Assembly (NCBI RefSeq): GCF_021030645.1 | Contig: NZ_JACGCJ010000024.1 | Span: 1-41,570, forward strand | Reading direction: 5' to 3' | Length of the DNA stretch: 41,570 bases | Source of the DNA: Agrilactobacillus fermenti | Lineage (GTDB): Bacteria > Bacillota > Bacilli > Lactobacillales > Lactobacillaceae | Part shown: piece after piece, positions 31,415-41,195 of the stretch | Layout: every line of letters starts with the position of its first letter | Position numbering within the stretch: the first letter of the stretch is position 1 | Made by a program: the position numbers and the translations under genes | Notes under the pieces: model-generated | Told to the model about the DNA's origin: nothing | Databases searched by the model: none | Seen by the model: the letters and a program-made list of their open reading frames with translations, nothing else

Positions 31415-32017
31415 ATGCAACAAACGACCCAACCGATGACCCAGGACAGTACTGTATTTTCAAAATTAGGTTTTTGGTCAGCTAATGCATTTTTATTTGC
31501 TTATAATTTTGTTTTGGCTGGCGGTTTTTTCTTCCAATTCGCGTTACACGAATTCCCATGTCCCTTATGTATGATTCAGCGCTATTTTATGATGCTAGCT
31601 AGTTTTGGCCCGTTATATATTATTTTGAGTACACGGAATGGCTCAATTTCTATTACAAAATTTATGCGTGGTTATGGTCTGTCTTTATTAGCTGCCTTTA
31701 TTGGTTCCACTGCCTCCATTCGACAGATTCTGTTACATATTAAACCTGGTGATCCAGGCTATGGTTCTGCTGTTTTTGGCATTCACACTTATACCTGGGC
31801 GCTCGTTAGTTTTGTGGTTGTTATGATCTTTTGTGCTTTCATGATGATTTTTGCCAAACAACTGTGTCCTAAGGGTAGTGAATATAACGCCGTTACCACG
31901 GTCAATATCTGGATTTTTGCAATTTTGGTCGTTGCTAATTTGATCGCCATTATTGCTGAAGAAGGTTTTCATTGGTTGTTACCTGACAACCCAACCGTTT
32001 ATCGCCTATTTCAATAA
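31415..32017 (+). CDS. DsbB-like disulfide oxidoreductase, lacking the second Cys pair
   Basis: 200 residues, four to five membrane helices. The first active pair is present (Cys49 and Cys52 in EFPCPLCMIQR, the DsbB/BdbC signature). The loop between helices 3 and 4 (LLHIKPGDPGYGSAVFGIHTY) has no Cys, whereas DsbB and BdbC use a second pair there. The remaining Cys near residues 140-150 lie in or after a helix. It may work with a different partner or as a reductant-linked protein. AGAGGAGG upstream of the ATG. Confidence 0.78.
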   Translation: MQQTTQPMTQDSTVFSKLGFWSANAFLFAYNFVLAGGFFFQFALHEFPCPLCMIQRYFMMLASFGPLYIILSTRNGSISITKFMRGYGLSLLAAFIGSTASIRQILLHIKPGDPGYGSAVFGIHTYTWALVSFVVVMIFCAFMMIFAKQLCPKGSEYNAVTTVNIWIFAILVVANLIAIIAEEGFHWLLPDNPTVYRLFQ

Positions 32018-32039
32018 CTTTGATGCTTTTAATTAAATT

Positions 32040-32084
32040 AAAATAAAGCCACTAGTTTGTTTGACATACTAGTGGCTTTATTTT
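32040..32084. terminator. Strong hairpin terminator, 17-bp perfect stem
   Basis: AAAATAAAGCCACTAGT pairs perfectly with ACTAGTGGCTTTATTTT around TTGTTTGACAT. It ends the dsbB transcript. Its loop and 3' arm also contain the next promoter. Confidence 0.8.
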
Positions 32085-32119
32085 ACACTGTGCGTGAGCT
32101 AGTTGGTTATACAAACTAG
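32061..32119 (+). promoter_or_regulatory. padR promoter and dyad operator
   Basis: TTGACA (32061-32066), 17-base spacer, TACACT (32084-32089), then CTAGTT-N9-AACTAG (32099-32119) before the ribosome site. The dyad half-site ACTAGT also occurs in the spacer. PadR regulators often bind such sites over their own promoter. Confidence 0.6.
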
Positions 32120-32134
32120 TTGTGGAGGTCACAG

Positions 32135-32473
32135 ATGAACACACAGTTATTAAAGGGTGTTTTAGAAGGGTGTATTTTATTAGTGATTCAGCAAGAACCG
32201 ATCTATGGCTATGCGCTCATTCAGAAGTTACGTCAATTCGGTTTTGAATCTTTAGTAGGTGGCACAGTCTACCCTATTTTACAAAAACTCGAAAAAAATG
32301 GTCAGATTCAAGGAGAGATGCGTAAATCACCTGAAGGTCCAGATCGAAAGTATTTTGAGATTACTGAAGTGGGTAAGGGAACTATTCAACAGTTCATCGC
32401 TGAATGGCAACAATTGACGACCAATGTAACAAAAATTATAAAGGTGGCGAATGATCATGGCGACACACAATAG
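32135..32473 (+). CDS. PadR family transcriptional regulator
   Basis: 112 residues from the ATG at 32135 (GGAGG upstream). A PadR winged helix: LLKGVLEGCILLVIQQEPIYGYALIQKL, then GTVYPILQKLEKNGQI and GPDRKYFEITEVG. A C-terminal helix serves dimerisation. It overlaps the membrane-protein gene that follows by 17 bases. Likely autoregulated through the dyad at 32099-32119. Confidence 0.88.
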   Translation: MNTQLLKGVLEGCILLVIQQEPIYGYALIQKLRQFGFESLVGGTVYPILQKLEKNGQIQGEMRKSPEGPDRKYFEITEVGKGTIQQFIAEWQQLTTNVTKIIKVANDHGDTQ

Positions 32474-33293
32474 TGATTTCTATCGCGAAGCTTACCAGAA
32501 AATAGCCGCACAATTAAATACTGAAAACCGGCAGTATTTTGATCAGTTATCGGATTATTTAATTTCAGCGAGCATTACCTATGATGAGACAGCATTAATG
32601 CATCAGCTCTATGATCTGGTTCAGGACTTACAACAGGCTGAAACTAATGGTGAGACAGCTGAAACCTATTTTGGTCACGACCCTAAAGCCATGGCTGATG
32701 GTATTTTGGCCAATACTAAACCAACGTCTAAGCGGGACTTATGGCAATTGCTAGGAATAATTGTGATCATCATGAGTGCTTTTATCTTTATCAATACTTT
32801 AGCCGATGCGGGACCTTTAAAAATTGAGCCATTACATTATTTACTAATCGATACTTTCACGGTGGTATTCATCTGGCTTATTTTCCAAACTTTTAAGCAT
32901 TTTGCGTTTGTCAAAAAAGCACATATTATTCAATACTTTGCGCTATTTTGCTTAGCTGGTTTATATATCTTATTCTATCTTTTAGTTACTTATAAGATTC
33001 CGGCTGGGATCGTTTGGGTTCTAAGGCCGCCTTTAGACTTAATCATTATTGGTGTCATTTTAATAGGTGTTATTATTTTCACATTGGTTACGAAATCAAC
33101 GACGAATCGCCTTGTTGGATTACTAATTGCCTTTTTGATAACCATAAATGGCAGTAGTAGTGTATTTTATGATGGCCCCATTGCCACTTATTTGCGGATA
33201 GGGTACCTTTCAATATTAGGTCTGTTTTTAATTTTTGAAATTGTTTTTGGTGTTCATTTTCTCGTACAACATTATTTCAAACAAGCAAAATAA
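32457..33293 (+). CDS. DUF1129 membrane protein, partner of PadR
   Basis: 278 residues from the ATG at 32457 (AAAGGTGG 9 bases upstream); ATG 32451 is an alternative. A soluble helical N-terminus (YREAYQKIAAQLNTENRQYFDQLSDYLI, ~1-95) is followed by about six or seven membrane helices. This domain order and the pairing with a PadR regulator match DUF1129-type proteins of lactobacilli. Function unknown. Confidence 0.75.
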   Translation: MATHNSDFYREAYQKIAAQLNTENRQYFDQLSDYLISASITYDETALMHQLYDLVQDLQQAETNGETAETYFGHDPKAMADGILANTKPTSKRDLWQLLGIIVIIMSAFIFINTLADAGPLKIEPLHYLLIDTFTVVFIWLIFQTFKHFAFVKKAHIIQYFALFCLAGLYILFYLLVTYKIPAGIVWVLRPPLDLIIIGVILIGVIIFTLVTKSTTNRLVGLLIAFLITINGSSSVFYDGPIATYLRIGYLSILGLFLIFEIVFGVHFLVQHYFKQAK

Positions 33294-33397
33294 TTGTTGA
33301 AGTTTAGCTGTGTCCTATTTTTAACTGTGGTCTGTTATTGATATAAGCCTATGCTAAAATTAACTTGAAGTTAAAATTTCAAAGGAAGTTTAACGAT

Positions 33398-34219
33398 ATG
33401 AAATTAGGACAATATTTAGGACAGCCAGTTGTGATCAATCCTGATGCGCATGGGTTAAATAGGCAACGTATTTTAGGTATCGCTCAGTTAAGTGAAGTGT
33501 TAGATCAATTACCAAAGCAGCTAGAATTGGCGGCACCAGAGCCACTAGACTCGTTACAAAAATTAACAGCACCAATTGTGACAAGCAAACAAATATTTGG
33601 AGTAGGTTTCAATTATCGAGATCATATGCTAGAACTACACACACAAGCTCCCAAGCAGCCTAATATTTTTACCAAATTTGTCAGTTCAATTACGGGCCCA
33701 AATCCAACGGTCAAAATACCGAGTCCGCAGACTGATTGGGAGTCAGAATTGGTGGTTGTGATTGGTAATGGCGGTCGGGATATTCCTCGGTCTGAAGCAG
33801 AGCAGCATATTGCGGGCTACATGGTGGGCCAAGATCTTTCGGATCGACAATTGCAGTTTGCTAATGCAAAGCCTCAATTTTCATTGGCTAAATCTTATGC
33901 TGGTTTTTCACCAATCGGTCCCTGGATAACAACGCCAGATGAAATAAAAGATATCGGCGCATTAAAAATCACGACCCAAGTGAATGGTGTCGTGAAGCAA
34001 ACGAGTACTTTGAAAAATTTGATTTTTGATAGTGGGGACCTAGTTCATTATCTATCGCAAATTACAGAATTATACCCGGGTGATTTAATTTTTACCGGTA
34101 CTCCGGGTGGCGTGGGTTATGGTCGGCAGCCTAAAGAATTTTTGCATGCTGGTGACACTTTAGTGAGTGAAATCGAACAACTTGGTCGGCTGACCATTCA
34201 AATGACCGCATCACTCTAA
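33398..34219 (+). CDS. Fumarylacetoacetate hydrolase (FAH) family protein
   Basis: 273 residues from the ATG at 33398 (AAAGGAAG upstream). QIFGVGFNYRDHMLEL, the metal ligands Glu115 and Glu117 (DWESELVVVIG) and Asp146 (GYMVGQDLSDR), and FTGTPGGVGYGRQP place it in the FAH superfamily. Members hydrolyse or decarboxylate 2,4-dioxo acids such as acylpyruvates or oxaloacetate. It has its own promoter region and ends 13 bases before the convergent argF stop. Confidence 0.83.
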   Translation: MKLGQYLGQPVVINPDAHGLNRQRILGIAQLSEVLDQLPKQLELAAPEPLDSLQKLTAPIVTSKQIFGVGFNYRDHMLELHTQAPKQPNIFTKFVSSITGPNPTVKIPSPQTDWESELVVVIGNGGRDIPRSEAEQHIAGYMVGQDLSDRQLQFANAKPQFSLAKSYAGFSPIGPWITTPDEIKDIGALKITTQVNGVVKQTSTLKNLIFDSGDLVHYLSQITELYPGDLIFTGTPGGVGYGRQPKEFLHAGDTLVSEIEQLGRLTIQMTASL

Positions 34220-34232
34220 TTCGCGGTACGGA

Positions 34233-35234
34233 TCAGGCAAATAAATGACCATTTGTTGCGGACATGATTGCTTTAATGGCCGGCATGCGGTTATGGGCTT
34301 GCGTAAAGACAACTGAAGCATCTGATTGGAAAACAGCATCTGTAATTTCTAAAGCTGTTAAATTCAAAGCTGCAGCAATCTTTTGCCCAGTGGTCGTTTT
34401 AAGATCATGAAATGCAGGTAAACAATGCATAACAATGGTTGATTTTTTACCAGTCGCTGCTAAAAGCGTTTGATTGATTTGATAGGGTAACAGCAAAGCT
34501 GCGCGTTCGTGAAAATCGACTTGTTCGCCCATGGAAAGCCAGACATCGGTGTAGAGTGCATCAGCACCATTAACGGCCGTTTCGGCATTGTCACTAACTA
34601 GAATTTCACTACCGGAGCTTTGAGCATAAGCCTTCGCTTTGGTCATCACTTCGTCAGTCGGTTGTAACGCAGCAGGGGCACCGAAGTGAATATTGACACC
34701 TAACATTGCAGCTGTGATCAGAAGAGAATGAGCCACATTATTACGTGCATCGCCTAAATAAGTTAGGGTTAATCCTGGTAATGTGCCAAAATGCTGTTTT
34801 AACGTCATAAAGTCGGCAATCATCTGTGTTGGATGCCAGTCATCAGTTAAACCATTCCATACTGGGACGCCAGCATTTTCCGCCAAAGTTTCTACGGCCT
34901 TTTGTGCAAAACCGCGAAATTCGATTCCATCAAACATACTACCTAGAACTTTGGCAGTATCAGCGATGCTTTCTTTGTTGCCAAGTTGAATGTCATCTTT
35001 ACCTAGAAATTCTGGATGCGCACCTAGATCGTTTGCTGCCACTGTAAAAGCTGAGCGCGTTCGCGTTGATGTCTTTTCAAATAATAGCGCAATATTTTGC
35101 CCCTTGAGGTACTCATGGGGAATATGTTGCGCTTTTAATTTATCTAAATGAATGGCAAAATCGATCAAATAATTAATTTGTTCTGGTGTGAAATCAATTT
35201 CTTTCAAAAAACTTTTACCCTGTAACGGATTCAT
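34233..35234 (-). CDS. argF: Ornithine carbamoyltransferase
   Basis: 333 residues. Makes citrulline from ornithine and carbamoyl phosphate. Carbamoyl-phosphate loop [12 protein letters not shown] (53-64), [11 protein letters not shown] (~130) and the ornithine-side HCLPAFHD (~270) are all intact. It is the last gene of the argCJBDF operon and its start overlaps the argD stop by 20 bases. Operon context supports the biosynthetic (argF) rather than the deiminase (arcB) role. Confidence 0.92.
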   Translation of the reverse strand: MNPLQGKSFLKEIDFTPEQINYLIDFAIHLDKLKAQHIPHEYLKGQNIALLFEKTSTRTRSAFTVAANDLGAHPEFLGKDDIQLGNKESIADTAKVLGSMFDGIEFRGFAQKAVETLAENAGVPVWNGLTDDWHPTQMIADFMTLKQHFGTLPGLTLTYLGDARNNVAHSLLITAAMLGVNIHFGAPAALQPTDEVMTKAKAYAQSSGSEILVSDNAETAVNGADALYTDVWLSMGEQVDFHERAALLLPYQINQTLLAATGKKSTIVMHCLPAFHDLKTTTGQKIAAALNLTALEITDAVFQSDASVVFTQAHNRMPAIKAIMSATNGHLFA

Positions 35235-36372
35235 ATTGTGCCTCCAAACTTGCTTTGATAATAGGAATGCTATCCATGAGTACAGCTTCAGGCGTGATCA
35301 GGGGCGGCAGTAAGCGTAAAGTATTGTGTTTAGCTGTTAAAGTAAGTAGACCTTGTTGTTGTAATCGCCGCACAACGATGTCAGCCATAACGGTTTCTGA
35401 CAACTGGATCCCAATCATCAAACCCATACCCTGAATTTTGGTGACCGTAGATAAAGAAGCTAGTTGTGTCTGTAATGCCGCTAGAAAATGCTGTCCCTTT
35501 AAATGGACCTGTTTCAAAAAATCAGGTGTTAATTGGGCCAAAACACCTTCCGCTGCAGCCATAGCTAGTAAATTACCACCAAATGTTGACCCGTGACTCC
35601 CCGGACCAAAAGCGGATTGAAATTGAGCGCGACCCAACATAGCCCCAACAGGAATGCCATTTGCCAATGCTTTAGCCAACGTGATGATATCGGGATCTAA
35701 GTCAAATTGTTGATAAGCAAATAGGTGGCCCGTGCGCCCCATGCCAGTTTGGACTTCATCAATGATCAATAAAGTATCGGTCGTTTGACATTGAGTTTGA
35801 ACCTGCTGCAGCCAGGATCGGTTGCCTAGGATGACTCCACCTTCGCCTTGAATGACCTCGAGAATGACAGCTGCTGTCTCTGATGTAATCAGTGGTAAGG
35901 CAGTGGAATCATTGTAAGGTGCAAACGTCATATTCGGGACAAAGGGGCCAAAGCCAGTTTTGATAGGTGGGTTGTCAGTTACAGAGAGCGCCCCATACGT
36001 ACGACCATGAAAGCCATTTGTAAAGGCAATGATTTGACTTTTACCCGTATATTTGCGCGCGAGTTTGATGGCAGCTTCATTTGCTTCTGTGCCTGAGTTG
36101 CAGAAGAAAGTTAGTTTATCCGTACCAGCAGTTAAACTATTGGCGACTATTTCTTGTAGCTGATTCTGATAAAGATTTGAAGTGTGCCAAACTTTATTTA
36201 ACTGACTTTGAACATTAGCTTGGATCAAAGCATTGTGATAACCAAAATTACAAACGCCAATCCCACTCGTAAAATCTAAATAAGTTTGACCGTGATTATC
36301 TGTTAATTGCCAATCTTGCCCAGTATCGATCTCAATTGGATAACGATGATAAGTTGGAAATAAATGAGACAT
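35215..36372 (-). CDS. argD: Acetylornithine aminotransferase
   Basis: 385 residues from the ATG at 36372; GGAG lies 8 bases upstream, while a GTG at 36381 is too close to it. PLP enzyme converting N-acetylglutamate semialdehyde to N-acetylornithine. [14 protein letters not shown] at the start, [37 protein letters not shown] (PLP Asp) and the Schiff-base Lys in [17 protein letters not shown] are visible. Gap to argB 31 bases. Confidence 0.92.
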   Translation of the reverse strand: MSHLFPTYHRYPIEIDTGQDWQLTDNHGQTYLDFTSGIGVCNFGYHNALIQANVQSQLNKVWHTSNLYQNQLQEIVANSLTAGTDKLTFFCNSGTEANEAAIKLARKYTGKSQIIAFTNGFHGRTYGALSVTDNPPIKTGFGPFVPNMTFAPYNDSTALPLITSETAAVILEVIQGEGGVILGNRSWLQQVQTQCQTTDTLLIIDEVQTGMGRTGHLFAYQQFDLDPDIITLAKALANGIPVGAMLGRAQFQSAFGPGSHGSTFGGNLLAMAAAEGVLAQLTPDFLKQVHLKGQHFLAALQTQLASLSTVTKIQGMGLMIGIQLSETVMADIVVRRLQQQGLLTLTAKHNTLRLLPPLITPEAVLMDSIPIIKASLEAQYESVTG

Positions 36373-36403
36373 TGTTGTCACTCCTATCTGGTTTAAGTAA
36401 AAA

Positions 36404-37135
36404 TCAATTTAAAATCAAAGTGCCATGATGTTGTAGATCATCTAAGATCTCCACTTGCGAAACACCGTGAGTTAGGGCATGATAAGCAGCTTTTAATTTC
36501 GGAATCATCCCACTCGTAATCACATCACCGGCAATCAAACGCTGAACTTGGGCATAGTGGACGTTGGGCATGACGTGTTCAGCTCGGCAAAGTCCGGGAA
36601 CATCTGTTAGTAAAAGTAGGCGATCCGCGTGTAATTCACTGGCTAAAAAGGCAGCAACATCATCTGCATTAACATTTAGCCATTGGCCGTCACTGGTTTG
36701 GCATAGGGGACCAAAAACAAGTAATTGACCTTGCTTCAATTTAGCTTTGACTATTTCATCTAAAATCAGTGGCTTGCCCACGTTTAAATAAGTGTCCTGA
36801 TTTAAATAGTCGCCCATAATAGAAGCAGATTCAGCATTTGCCAGCCAAGTATCTAGGTCGGCGGCAGTTAGCTGTTGGTAGAAAGCAGGCTGAATTTCAT
36901 TTAAGATCAATGTTTTCATGAGTGTCATTGTCTGATCATCTGTCACGCGAATACCATTGATCTTTTGCACGGGTAATTGTTGTATGCGACAAGCTTGTGA
37001 AATGCGGTTACCACCACCGTGAACGATGATCATTCGAGTTGCCTCTGCTTGCAGTCGCTGTAAACTTGTAAAGAAGTTTTGCGATAAATGCTCTAAGGCA
37101 GTACCCCCTATTTTGATCACGACTGTTTCTGCCAT
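36404..37135 (-). CDS. argB: Acetylglutamate kinase
   Basis: 243 residues with AGGAGG upstream. It phosphorylates N-acetylglutamate with ATP. VVIKIGGTAL (Lys8), IVHGGGNRISQ and GIRVTD are typical; NVNADDVAAFLASELHADRLLLLTDVPGL is the nucleotide/substrate region. It is somewhat shorter than most ArgB (about 260-300), without the N-terminal helix of arginine-inhibited forms, which suggests weaker feedback. Inference from length only. Confidence 0.92.
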   Translation of the reverse strand: MAETVVIKIGGTALEHLSQNFFTSLQRLQAEATRMIIVHGGGNRISQACRIQQLPVQKINGIRVTDDQTMTLMKTLILNEIQPAFYQQLTAADLDTWLANAESASIMGDYLNQDTYLNVGKPLILDEIVKAKLKQGQLLVFGPLCQTSDGQWLNVNADDVAAFLASELHADRLLLLTDVPGLCRAEHVMPNVHYAQVQRLIAGDVITSGMIPKLKAAYHALTHGVSQVEILDDLQHHGTLILN

Positions 37136-37213
37136 AAATTTTCGCCTCCTAAACTTTACTAAGATGCTAAATAGTTTTCATTTTATTGCAGCATTCGTTT
37201 GCTAATATTCGTT

Positions 37214-38428
37214 TTAGGTATGGTAATTAGCATTGATTTTGACATATTGATACGTGAGATCACAACCCCAGGCTTGACCGCGAGCATTGCCGACATTTAG
37301 ATTAACGACAATATTGATATGATGCTGGGTCATACTATGGGCTAAAATTTTTGGATCACTGTTACTGGCTTGACTTTGTTCAACTAAAGGTATGCCATTC
37401 AGACTTAGATTCAAATGGGCAATATCTAATTTGGCGTCTGTTTGACCAATGGCCGCTACCAGGCGGCCCCAATTTGGATCTTGACCAAAAATTGCCGCTT
37501 TTACCAGATTTGAGCCAACGATAGCTTTGGCTACTTTTTTAGCATCAGCTTCATTGGCCGCATGCTCGACAGTTACTTCAACTAATTTACTTGCGCCTTC
37601 ACCATCTTGGGCGATGGCTTTAGCTAGATAGACCATGATTTCATGGAATGCTGCCGCAAATTTGTCATAATTCTCTGTGGCTGGTTCAATTAATTGGTTT
37701 GCCGCCAAACCATTAGCCAGCGCCACAACCATGTCATTGGTAGATGTATCACCATCTACCGTGATTTGGTTAAAAGTGGTTTCTGTTTCGGTACTGAGCA
37801 GTTGCTGTAAAGTTTCTGCTTGAATATTTGCATCAGTGGTAATAAACCCCAACATCGTGCACATATTCGGATGAATCATGCCAGATCCTTTACAAAAACC
37901 ACTGATGGTGACGATCTCGCCAGACAACTGTAATTGAACACTGATGGTTTTGCTGTGAGTATCAGTCGTTAAAACTGCAGAAGTGAGGGCGTCGTTTTTG
38001 GTTAACGCCAGTTTGTGGATACCAGCTGTTAACTTAGCCATTGGCAATTGTTCACCAATTAAGCCAGTGGATGCAATACCAACAAGATCTGGATCAATTG
38101 CTAATTGTGCCGCTGCAATTTCTTGAGTCAATTGCGCGTTTTTCAAACCCAAAGCACCTGTACAGGAATTAGCAATGGCGCTGTTCATGACCATCGCTTG
38201 AAGCTGATGGTTGGTTTTAATCAAGTGTGCGGTGGTCAGTGTTGGGGCAGCCTTGAATTGGTTTGTGGTATATACACCGGCAGCCTGAGCCGGTACTTTG
38301 GAGTACAGCCACCCAAGATCAAGCTTGTGCTTGCGTAAACCAGCATGGATACCATCACTGTAAAAACCAATTGGCCAAGTAAAATCAATTATTTGATAAG
38401 GTTGGGATAAATCCTCGAGAACTTGCAT
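37214..38428 (-). CDS. argJ: Bifunctional ornithine acetyltransferase / N-acetylglutamate synthase
   Basis: 404 residues. Moves acetyl from N-acetylornithine to glutamate, keeping the acetyl cycle going; makes a separate ArgE or ArgA unnecessary if bifunctional. The precursor is self-cleaved before a Thr nucleophile in the motif KGSGMIHPNMCTMLGF. Here Cys replaces the usual Ala before Thr (C-T instead of A-T). VDGDTSTNDMV and GQDPNWGR are also conserved. AGGAGG upstream; 12 bases from argC. Confidence 0.92.
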   Translation of the reverse strand: MQVLEDLSQPYQIIDFTWPIGFYSDGIHAGLRKHKLDLGWLYSKVPAQAAGVYTTNQFKAAPTLTTAHLIKTNHQLQAMVMNSAIANSCTGALGLKNAQLTQEIAAAQLAIDPDLVGIASTGLIGEQLPMAKLTAGIHKLALTKNDALTSAVLTTDTHSKTISVQLQLSGEIVTISGFCKGSGMIHPNMCTMLGFITTDANIQAETLQQLLSTETETTFNQITVDGDTSTNDMVVALANGLAANQLIEPATENYDKFAAAFHEIMVYLAKAIAQDGEGASKLVEVTVEHAANEADAKKVAKAIVGSNLVKAAIFGQDPNWGRLVAAIGQTDAKLDIAHLNLSLNGIPLVEQSQASNSDPKILAHSMTQHHINIVVNLNVGNARGQAWGCDLTYQYVKINANYHT

Positions 38429-38440
38429 TTTAACGACCTC

Positions 38441-39481
38441 CTATAAGTTATAGTTTGTCATAGGCAAACCACTAGTTTCAGAAAAGTTAAATAGCTGGTT
38501 AAAGTTTTGCACGGCTGCACCAGCTGCGCCTTTAAGCAAATTATCAATGACGCTGACAATCATGATCACGTTGGTAATGGGATTATAGGTTAACCCAATA
38601 AGGCAATTATTAGTGCCGACCACCGTTTTTAAATCCGGCATTTGATCAGGGGGATAGACATTGACAAAGGGCTTGGTTTGATAAACACGTTGATAGATAG
38701 TTTTTAACGTATCTGCATTGTTTGCCAGTAGTTTTTGAAAAGCAGCTGTTGGCTTCACATAGATCGTGGCTAAAATGCCACGGTCTACTGGCAACAAGGT
38801 CGTACTAAATTGAATATGGGCTAAATTGGGATCCCAAGTTTGTAATTCTTGGATAATTTCAGGAATGTGCTGATGCTGATTAATCTTGTAAAGGCTTAGA
38901 TTTTCATTGGCATGAACGTATTGATTACTTGACTTAGGCTGTTTACCAGCTCCTGTGACACCGGATTTGGCGTCTACAATGATGGTTTCATTATCAAGCA
39001 AATGATTTTGAACCAATGGTGCAAGGCCAAGCAGTGTTGCGGTTGCGTAACAACCGGGGTTGGCAATATATGTCTGTTCTGGGGTATCGAATTCTGGCAG
39101 ATTATAATTTGTTTTCAGCAATGCCTCAGGGCTGGGAGCGGGTTTTTGATACCATTTCTCAAATTGATTTATATCTTGTAAACGATAATCACCTGAAAGA
39201 TCGATCACCGGAAAGTCATGTTCAATAAAAGGGTTAGCTAATTTGGTACTCACACCAGCAGGTGTAGCGAAGAACAGGACATCATTATTTGCCATGATCG
39301 TTGCAGCATCAAAAGGCTGAATTGACACATATTCTTGGATTGATGGGTCTAAAAGATATTGGTGGAGCGTACCATCCTCATGGCCATATAGATTGATATT
39401 AGAGACGTATGGATGATGACTTAACAGTTGATAGAGTATTTTGCCGGCATAACCAGTGACACCGATAATTGCAACTTGCAT
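38441..39481 (-). CDS. argC: N-acetyl-gamma-glutamyl-phosphate reductase
   Basis: 346 residues from the ATG at 39481 (AAGAAGGT 7 bases upstream; ATG 39487 is too close). First gene of the arg operon. The NADPH site is MQVAIIGVTGYAGKILYQLL, the catalytic Cys lies in IANPGCYATATLLGLAPL, and YVHANENLSLYKINQHQHIPEI contains the substrate His. It shares a divergent 243-base intergenic region with the GlcD gene. Confidence 0.92.
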   Translation of the reverse strand: MQVAIIGVTGYAGKILYQLLSHHPYVSNINLYGHEDGTLHQYLLDPSIQEYVSIQPFDAATIMANNDVLFFATPAGVSTKLANPFIEHDFPVIDLSGDYRLQDINQFEKWYQKPAPSPEALLKTNYNLPEFDTPEQTYIANPGCYATATLLGLAPLVQNHLLDNETIIVDAKSGVTGAGKQPKSSNQYVHANENLSLYKINQHQHIPEIIQELQTWDPNLAHIQFSTTLLPVDRGILATIYVKPTAAFQKLLANNADTLKTIYQRVYQTKPFVNVYPPDQMPDLKTVVGTNNCLIGLTYNPITNVIMIVSVIDNLLKGAAGAAVQNFNQLFNFSETSGLPMTNYNL

Positions 39482-39646
39482 ATACATACCTTCTTAGCGT
39501 TTAAATGTGAATATTTATAAGTTGTTTTTAACCTTACTGCAATTAAATTCTAAAATAAAGTTTAAATTGCAAAAATATACATATTTTTGGTAAATATGGT
39601 ATAAATAGTGCATATTTCGTTTTCAAATGATTTCTATTATTTTGAG
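39482..39646. promoter_or_regulatory. Divergent arg/glcD control region with possible ArgR sites
   Basis: The region is very AT-rich. AAATATACATATTT (about 39573-39586) and GGTATAAATAGTGCATATTT (39598-39617) resemble the loose AT-rich ARG boxes of lactobacilli. On the minus strand TTGCAA (39571-39566) could be a -35 for argC with TAGAAT downstream at a short spacing. The ArgR assignment is a guess from gene context. Confidence 0.3.
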
Positions 39647-39660
39647 TGTAAACGCTTGCT
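39647..39660 (+). promoter_or_regulatory. cre (CcpA) site upstream of the GlcD gene
   Basis: TGTAAACGCTTGCT fits the cre consensus except for the final base, 65 bases before the start codon. It suggests glucose repression of the oxidase. Confidence 0.6.
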
Positions 39661-39724
39661 AAAATAATCAAAATCCATTAACTTAGGTAGCATAAGTTGA
39701 AATGTGAAAGGAAGGTCTATATTT

Positions 39725-41119
39725 ATGGCAATTTTTCCAGCTTATAGCAAAGATGAAATTTTGGATTATTTAAAACAGCAGGCACCCCATGCCGAGATTC
39801 ACGTGGCTGATGAGGTTGCTTTAAAATATTCGGCTAATGGTCGTGCCCAGGACAAAATAGATGGTCAAATTCTAGCATATGTAGCTGTAACTGACGTGGC
39901 TGATATTCAAGGCACCTTAAAAACCGCCCGCAAATATCACATTCCTGTTGTACCTCAAACGGGCGATACGAGTACTGTGATTGGTGCGGACGGTATTGAT
40001 GGTGCCATTATTCTTTCATTGATCAAGATGAATCGAATTAAAGAAATCAGCAAAGATGATTCATTGGCCGTTGTGGAACCCGGCGTCATTAATGGGGATT
40101 TGGATCAAGCCGCGCGGGCCCAAGGTATGTTTTACGCCCCAGATCCTGGTTCCAAGCCAATTTCAACAGTTGGCGGTAATGTGGCAACCAATGCCGGTGG
40201 TATGAGCAGTGTGAAGTATGGGGTTACCAAAGATGCAATCTTAGGTTTGAAAGTTGTACTAGCTGATGGACGCGAAATAAAAATTGGCGGGCGTACTTTT
40301 AAGCAGGCATATGGCTACGATTTGACCCATTTATTTATCGGTTCAGAAGGCACGCTTGGAATTGTATCTGAGATTACTGTGAAATTAAATCCGATCCCAG
40401 TTGGGACTTCCGTGATGGGGGTTGCTTTCTTCGAAAATATGACAGAATTGGCTAAGGCGGTCAAGGACTTGCGTATCTCTGGTATTTATCCCGTAATGTT
40501 AGAAGCTTTGGACGGGAAAACTGTCAAGGCGCTAGATAAATACGAGGGAACCAACTATGCTAAAAGTGAAACGTCATCTATGTTGATTTTTAGATTAGAC
40601 GCTGGTGGACAGGAAAGTTTGGCGATTGCCGAAAAAATCCTAAATGCGCATCAGGCAGAAAACATTAGTGTGACAAGTGATCCTGTTGAGTCAGCCCGAC
40701 TAATGAAATTACGACAGGATATGTTACCAGCCGTTTTTGCAAATGGTAATCATATTATGGAGGACATGGCTGTGCCGCTCTCTAAATTGCCTGAAATGAT
40801 GGATTACGTCCAAGAAGTGGCCCGAGAATTGAATGTAGATGTTTATACCGCTGGCCACGCTGGTGATGGTAATGTCCATCCAAGTTTGATCTGGCAAGGT
40901 CAAGAAGAGCCGCCGGCAGCTGTGATCGAAGCAACCCGGCGCATGTTTCGTAAGGCTTTAGCGTTGGGCGGCACGATCTCTGGTGAACATGCAGTAGGCA
41001 TGTCTAAAAATCAATGGACAAATGAAGAGCTTGGTTTTGATGTGGACGAGATTCAGCATCAAATTAAAAACTTGTTTGATCCACTTGGTATTTTGAATCC
41101 CAAGCGAAAAATCAATTAA
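39725..41119 (+). CDS. glcD: FAD-linked 2-hydroxyacid oxidase/dehydrogenase (GlcD family)
   Basis: 464 residues from the ATG at 39725 (AAGGAAGG upstream). FAD-binding type 4 domain: VPQTGDTSTVIGADGIDGAII (~80-100), DPGSKPISTVGGNVATNAGGMSSVKYGVT (~140-168), GSEGTLGIVSEITVKL. C-terminal substrate domain with AGHAGDGNVHPSL and SGEHAVGMSK. Members oxidise glycolate, D-lactate or D-2-hydroxyglutarate; the substrate is open. No GlcE/GlcF or Fe-S partner is encoded nearby, so it is probably a stand-alone D-2-hydroxyacid dehydrogenase. cre site upstream; repeat-type terminator downstream. Confidence 0.88.
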   Translation: MAIFPAYSKDEILDYLKQQAPHAEIHVADEVALKYSANGRAQDKIDGQILAYVAVTDVADIQGTLKTARKYHIPVVPQTGDTSTVIGADGIDGAIILSLIKMNRIKEISKDDSLAVVEPGVINGDLDQAARAQGMFYAPDPGSKPISTVGGNVATNAGGMSSVKYGVTKDAILGLKVVLADGREIKIGGRTFKQAYGYDLTHLFIGSEGTLGIVSEITVKLNPIPVGTSVMGVAFFENMTELAKAVKDLRISGIYPVMLEALDGKTVKALDKYEGTNYAKSETSSMLIFRLDAGGQESLAIAEKILNAHQAENISVTSDPVESARLMKLRQDMLPAVFANGNHIMEDMAVPLSKLPEMMDYVQEVARELNVDVYTAGHAGDGNVHPSLIWQGQEEPPAAVIEATRRMFRKALALGGTISGEHAVGMSKNQWTNEELGFDVDEIQHQIKNLFDPLGILNPKRKIN

Positions 41120-41195
41120 GTAACCACGTGATGACTGAAAATAAAATATTTTTCAAACTTATTAATTCAAGTTGGCGCGACCAAATAGATTGCCT

